From Nyssa sinensis (lineage: Eukaryota; Streptophyta; Magnoliopsida; Cornales; Nyssaceae): DNA of 64,000 nucleotides. Below the pieces are notes generated by a model that saw only the letters and a program-made list of their open reading frames with translations, had not been told where the DNA came from and made no database searches. Positions 62,798 to 64,000 of the stretch are shown here, one piece after another. Where the stretch lies: assembly GCA_008638375.1 (NCBI GenBank), contig CM018031.1, forward strand, positions 3,926,062 to 3,990,061, in the 5' to 3' direction. Each line of letters starts with the position of its first letter. Position 1 is the first letter of the stretch. Position numbers and translations under genes: made by a program.

Positions 62798-63009
62798 TTA
62801 AGCAAAACCAGAAACAAAAGCAGCAAGAACAGCCATAGCCAACCCAAGATTACCAAGAAGACCTATGGAAGCCTTCAATAGACCAGCAGCACTTGGAGGT
62901 GGTGCAGGTACTGTGGCAACGGGAGTCGAAGGAGAGGGAAATCCTGTAGGTAGTGTCAACCTTCTGTCTAGCTTGGCAGTGGCCAGGGACACCACATATG
63001 ATGTGAACC
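62798..63009 (-). pseudogene. Phytocyanin-like (blue copper) protein, 3' part only, cut by an LTR element
   Basis: On the minus strand, ICGVPGHCQARQKVD matches the C-terminal copper-site region of plant phytocyanins (Cys and His ligands in CGVPGHC). After a one-base frame change near 62952 the frame continues LPTGFPSPSTPVATVPAPPP, a Pro/Ser/Thr-rich segment, then a hydrophobic tail ending AVLAAFVSGFA, typical of a GPI-anchor signal. Upstream sequence is replaced by the LTR of a Ty3/gypsy element. Such proteins sit at the outer plasma membrane or cell wall. The frameshift and truncation suggest a dead gene. Confidence 0.75.
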
Positions 63010-63719
63010 TCGCCAAGAAATAACGAGACCCGACAACGAAAAAGGAGAATCCAAGATCGTTCTACAATCAGATCTGAATGAAAGACCTCGACCCGTTGTT
63101 TAGGACAAACAAGAACCTCGGTATATATGACCTCAACCACCCTCAACCCGTTGTTTAGTGCGAAACAAGAACCTCGGTATAAGGAAGACGCCACAAACGG
63201 TGGTGGATATCCGTTTGATAAGTCGTTGGTGAACGCCACGGGAAATTCCGATAGTTCAGATAGTTCTTTAAAGAACCGTAGAGAAAATACTCTCATAATT
63301 TTATTGAATCATTGATTGTCTGCCAAATGCGGCTACAAGTTATTTTTAAAACATTCTACGAAACCCTAGGGCTGAATAAGGCCTACATTAAATAAAAGAT
63401 ATGGGCTAAACATTTTCAAGCCCAAATCATCCTAAACTACCAACTAAAATAATAAAAGAAACCTACTAATTAAGTTAGAATTTCGCGCAGCTAAAAACGT
63501 CATCAGTGCAGGTACAACAACTTCAAATCCGATTTCGACCTTGATGAAGCCCAAATCTCGAAAAACTCAAAACATAAAAGTTGTAGAAATATTCCTTGGA
63601 TTTCCATATCATCTTGAATCATCTCAATTGGAGATCGGATGAGAGAGTTATGCTCAGATTACGAAGCGACGTTGAAACTGTACGAAAATCACCCAATTAG
63701 AGTTTTTGCCAATTTAAGC
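63010..63719 (-). repeat. Probable 3' LTR of a second Ty3/gypsy element
   Basis: Lies between the end of the minus-strand polyprotein frame and the phytocyanin fragment. It includes two copies of an about 60-bp motif (CAACGGGTTGAGG/CAACGGGTCGAGG with CCGAGGTTCTTGTTT) near 63085-63180 and an AATAAAATTATGAGAG stretch near 63290-63310. Exact ends are not proven because the other LTR is outside the window. Confidence 0.55.
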
Positions 63720-64000
63720 TTAGCCTTGGCCAGATTCTTCTCGAACTTGAATCATGTTGATGAATCTTTGGTGCCCACGTGGTCCATGCTCAATGGGCCT
63801 CCACGAATTTGCTTGGGTCCATGTCTCTTGAATCAATCCGTTGAGTACATTCTTAAACTTCCTTGCTCGTGCTCTCGTAACCGGCCCAATTGGGACTTGA
63901 ACTAGATCCCTTGAAGTTGTGCTATGATTTGCATCATTGCCCTCCTCTTGAAAAGGATTTTCCCTCAAATCAGGAGTTTCCCTCAAATCATCACCTACAT
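63720..64000 (-). mobile_element. C-terminal end of a Ty3/gypsy polyprotein (partial)
   Basis: A minus-strand frame, open to the window edge, with GPVTRARARKFKNVLNGLIQ, a sequence typical of the last part of many plant gypsy polyproteins. The stop is at 63720. No catalytic domain is in view. A DLRE repeat is seen at the window edge. Confidence 0.7.

Overview
This window looks like nuclear DNA of a flowering plant, probably a woody eudicot. Genes have many short exons with GT-AG (and two GC-AG) splice sites and AT-rich introns packed with transposable elements. There are no bacterial-type operons, CRISPR arrays or convincing RNA genes. The species cannot be fixed from the sequence alone.

Layout. 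1-2304: 3' end of a Ty3/gypsy chromovirus (RNase H tail, integrase, chromodomain) and its probable 3' LTR. 3637-21245 (+): a long-chain acyl-CoA synthetase of the peroxisomal LACS6/LACS7 type, 22 exons recognised. Its first exon (with the expected import signal) is not visible, and one exon carries a single-base frameshift. Its introns hold LINE fragments and a hAT-like element. 23409-42644 (+): a CLC-d type chloride channel/antiporter gene, 23 exons. It is complete in exon structure but has three single-base insertions in exons 1 and 3, and its introns hold several hAT-like elements. 44497-47248 (-), 52765-55553 (-) and 59836-61887 (+): three STP-type monosaccharide/proton symporter genes of four exons each.

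The first two STP genes lie in a direct tandem duplication: unit A about 41728-50093, unit B about 50094-59335. The duplication starts ten bases inside the last intron of CLC-d, so unit B carries a spare copy of the CLC-d terminal exon. Unit B also carries a 1.5-kb CACTA-type transposon that appears to have captured the first coding exon of an LPAT2-like acyltransferase gene. 62798-63009 (-): the 3' part of a phytocyanin-like gene, cut by the LTR of a second Ty3/gypsy element that runs off the window end.

LACS activates fatty acids for peroxisomal beta-oxidation, CLC-d-type proteins move chloride and protons in trans-Golgi/endosomal membranes, and STPs import hexoses at the plasma membrane. 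No shared pathway is implied; the neighbourhood is shaped by duplication and transposition. I found no clearly novel molecular system. The most interesting items are the gene-capturing CACTA element, the duplication that copied a terminal exon, a dispersed hAT-like family, and the recurrent +1 indels in otherwise well-preserved exons, which may be assembly errors.
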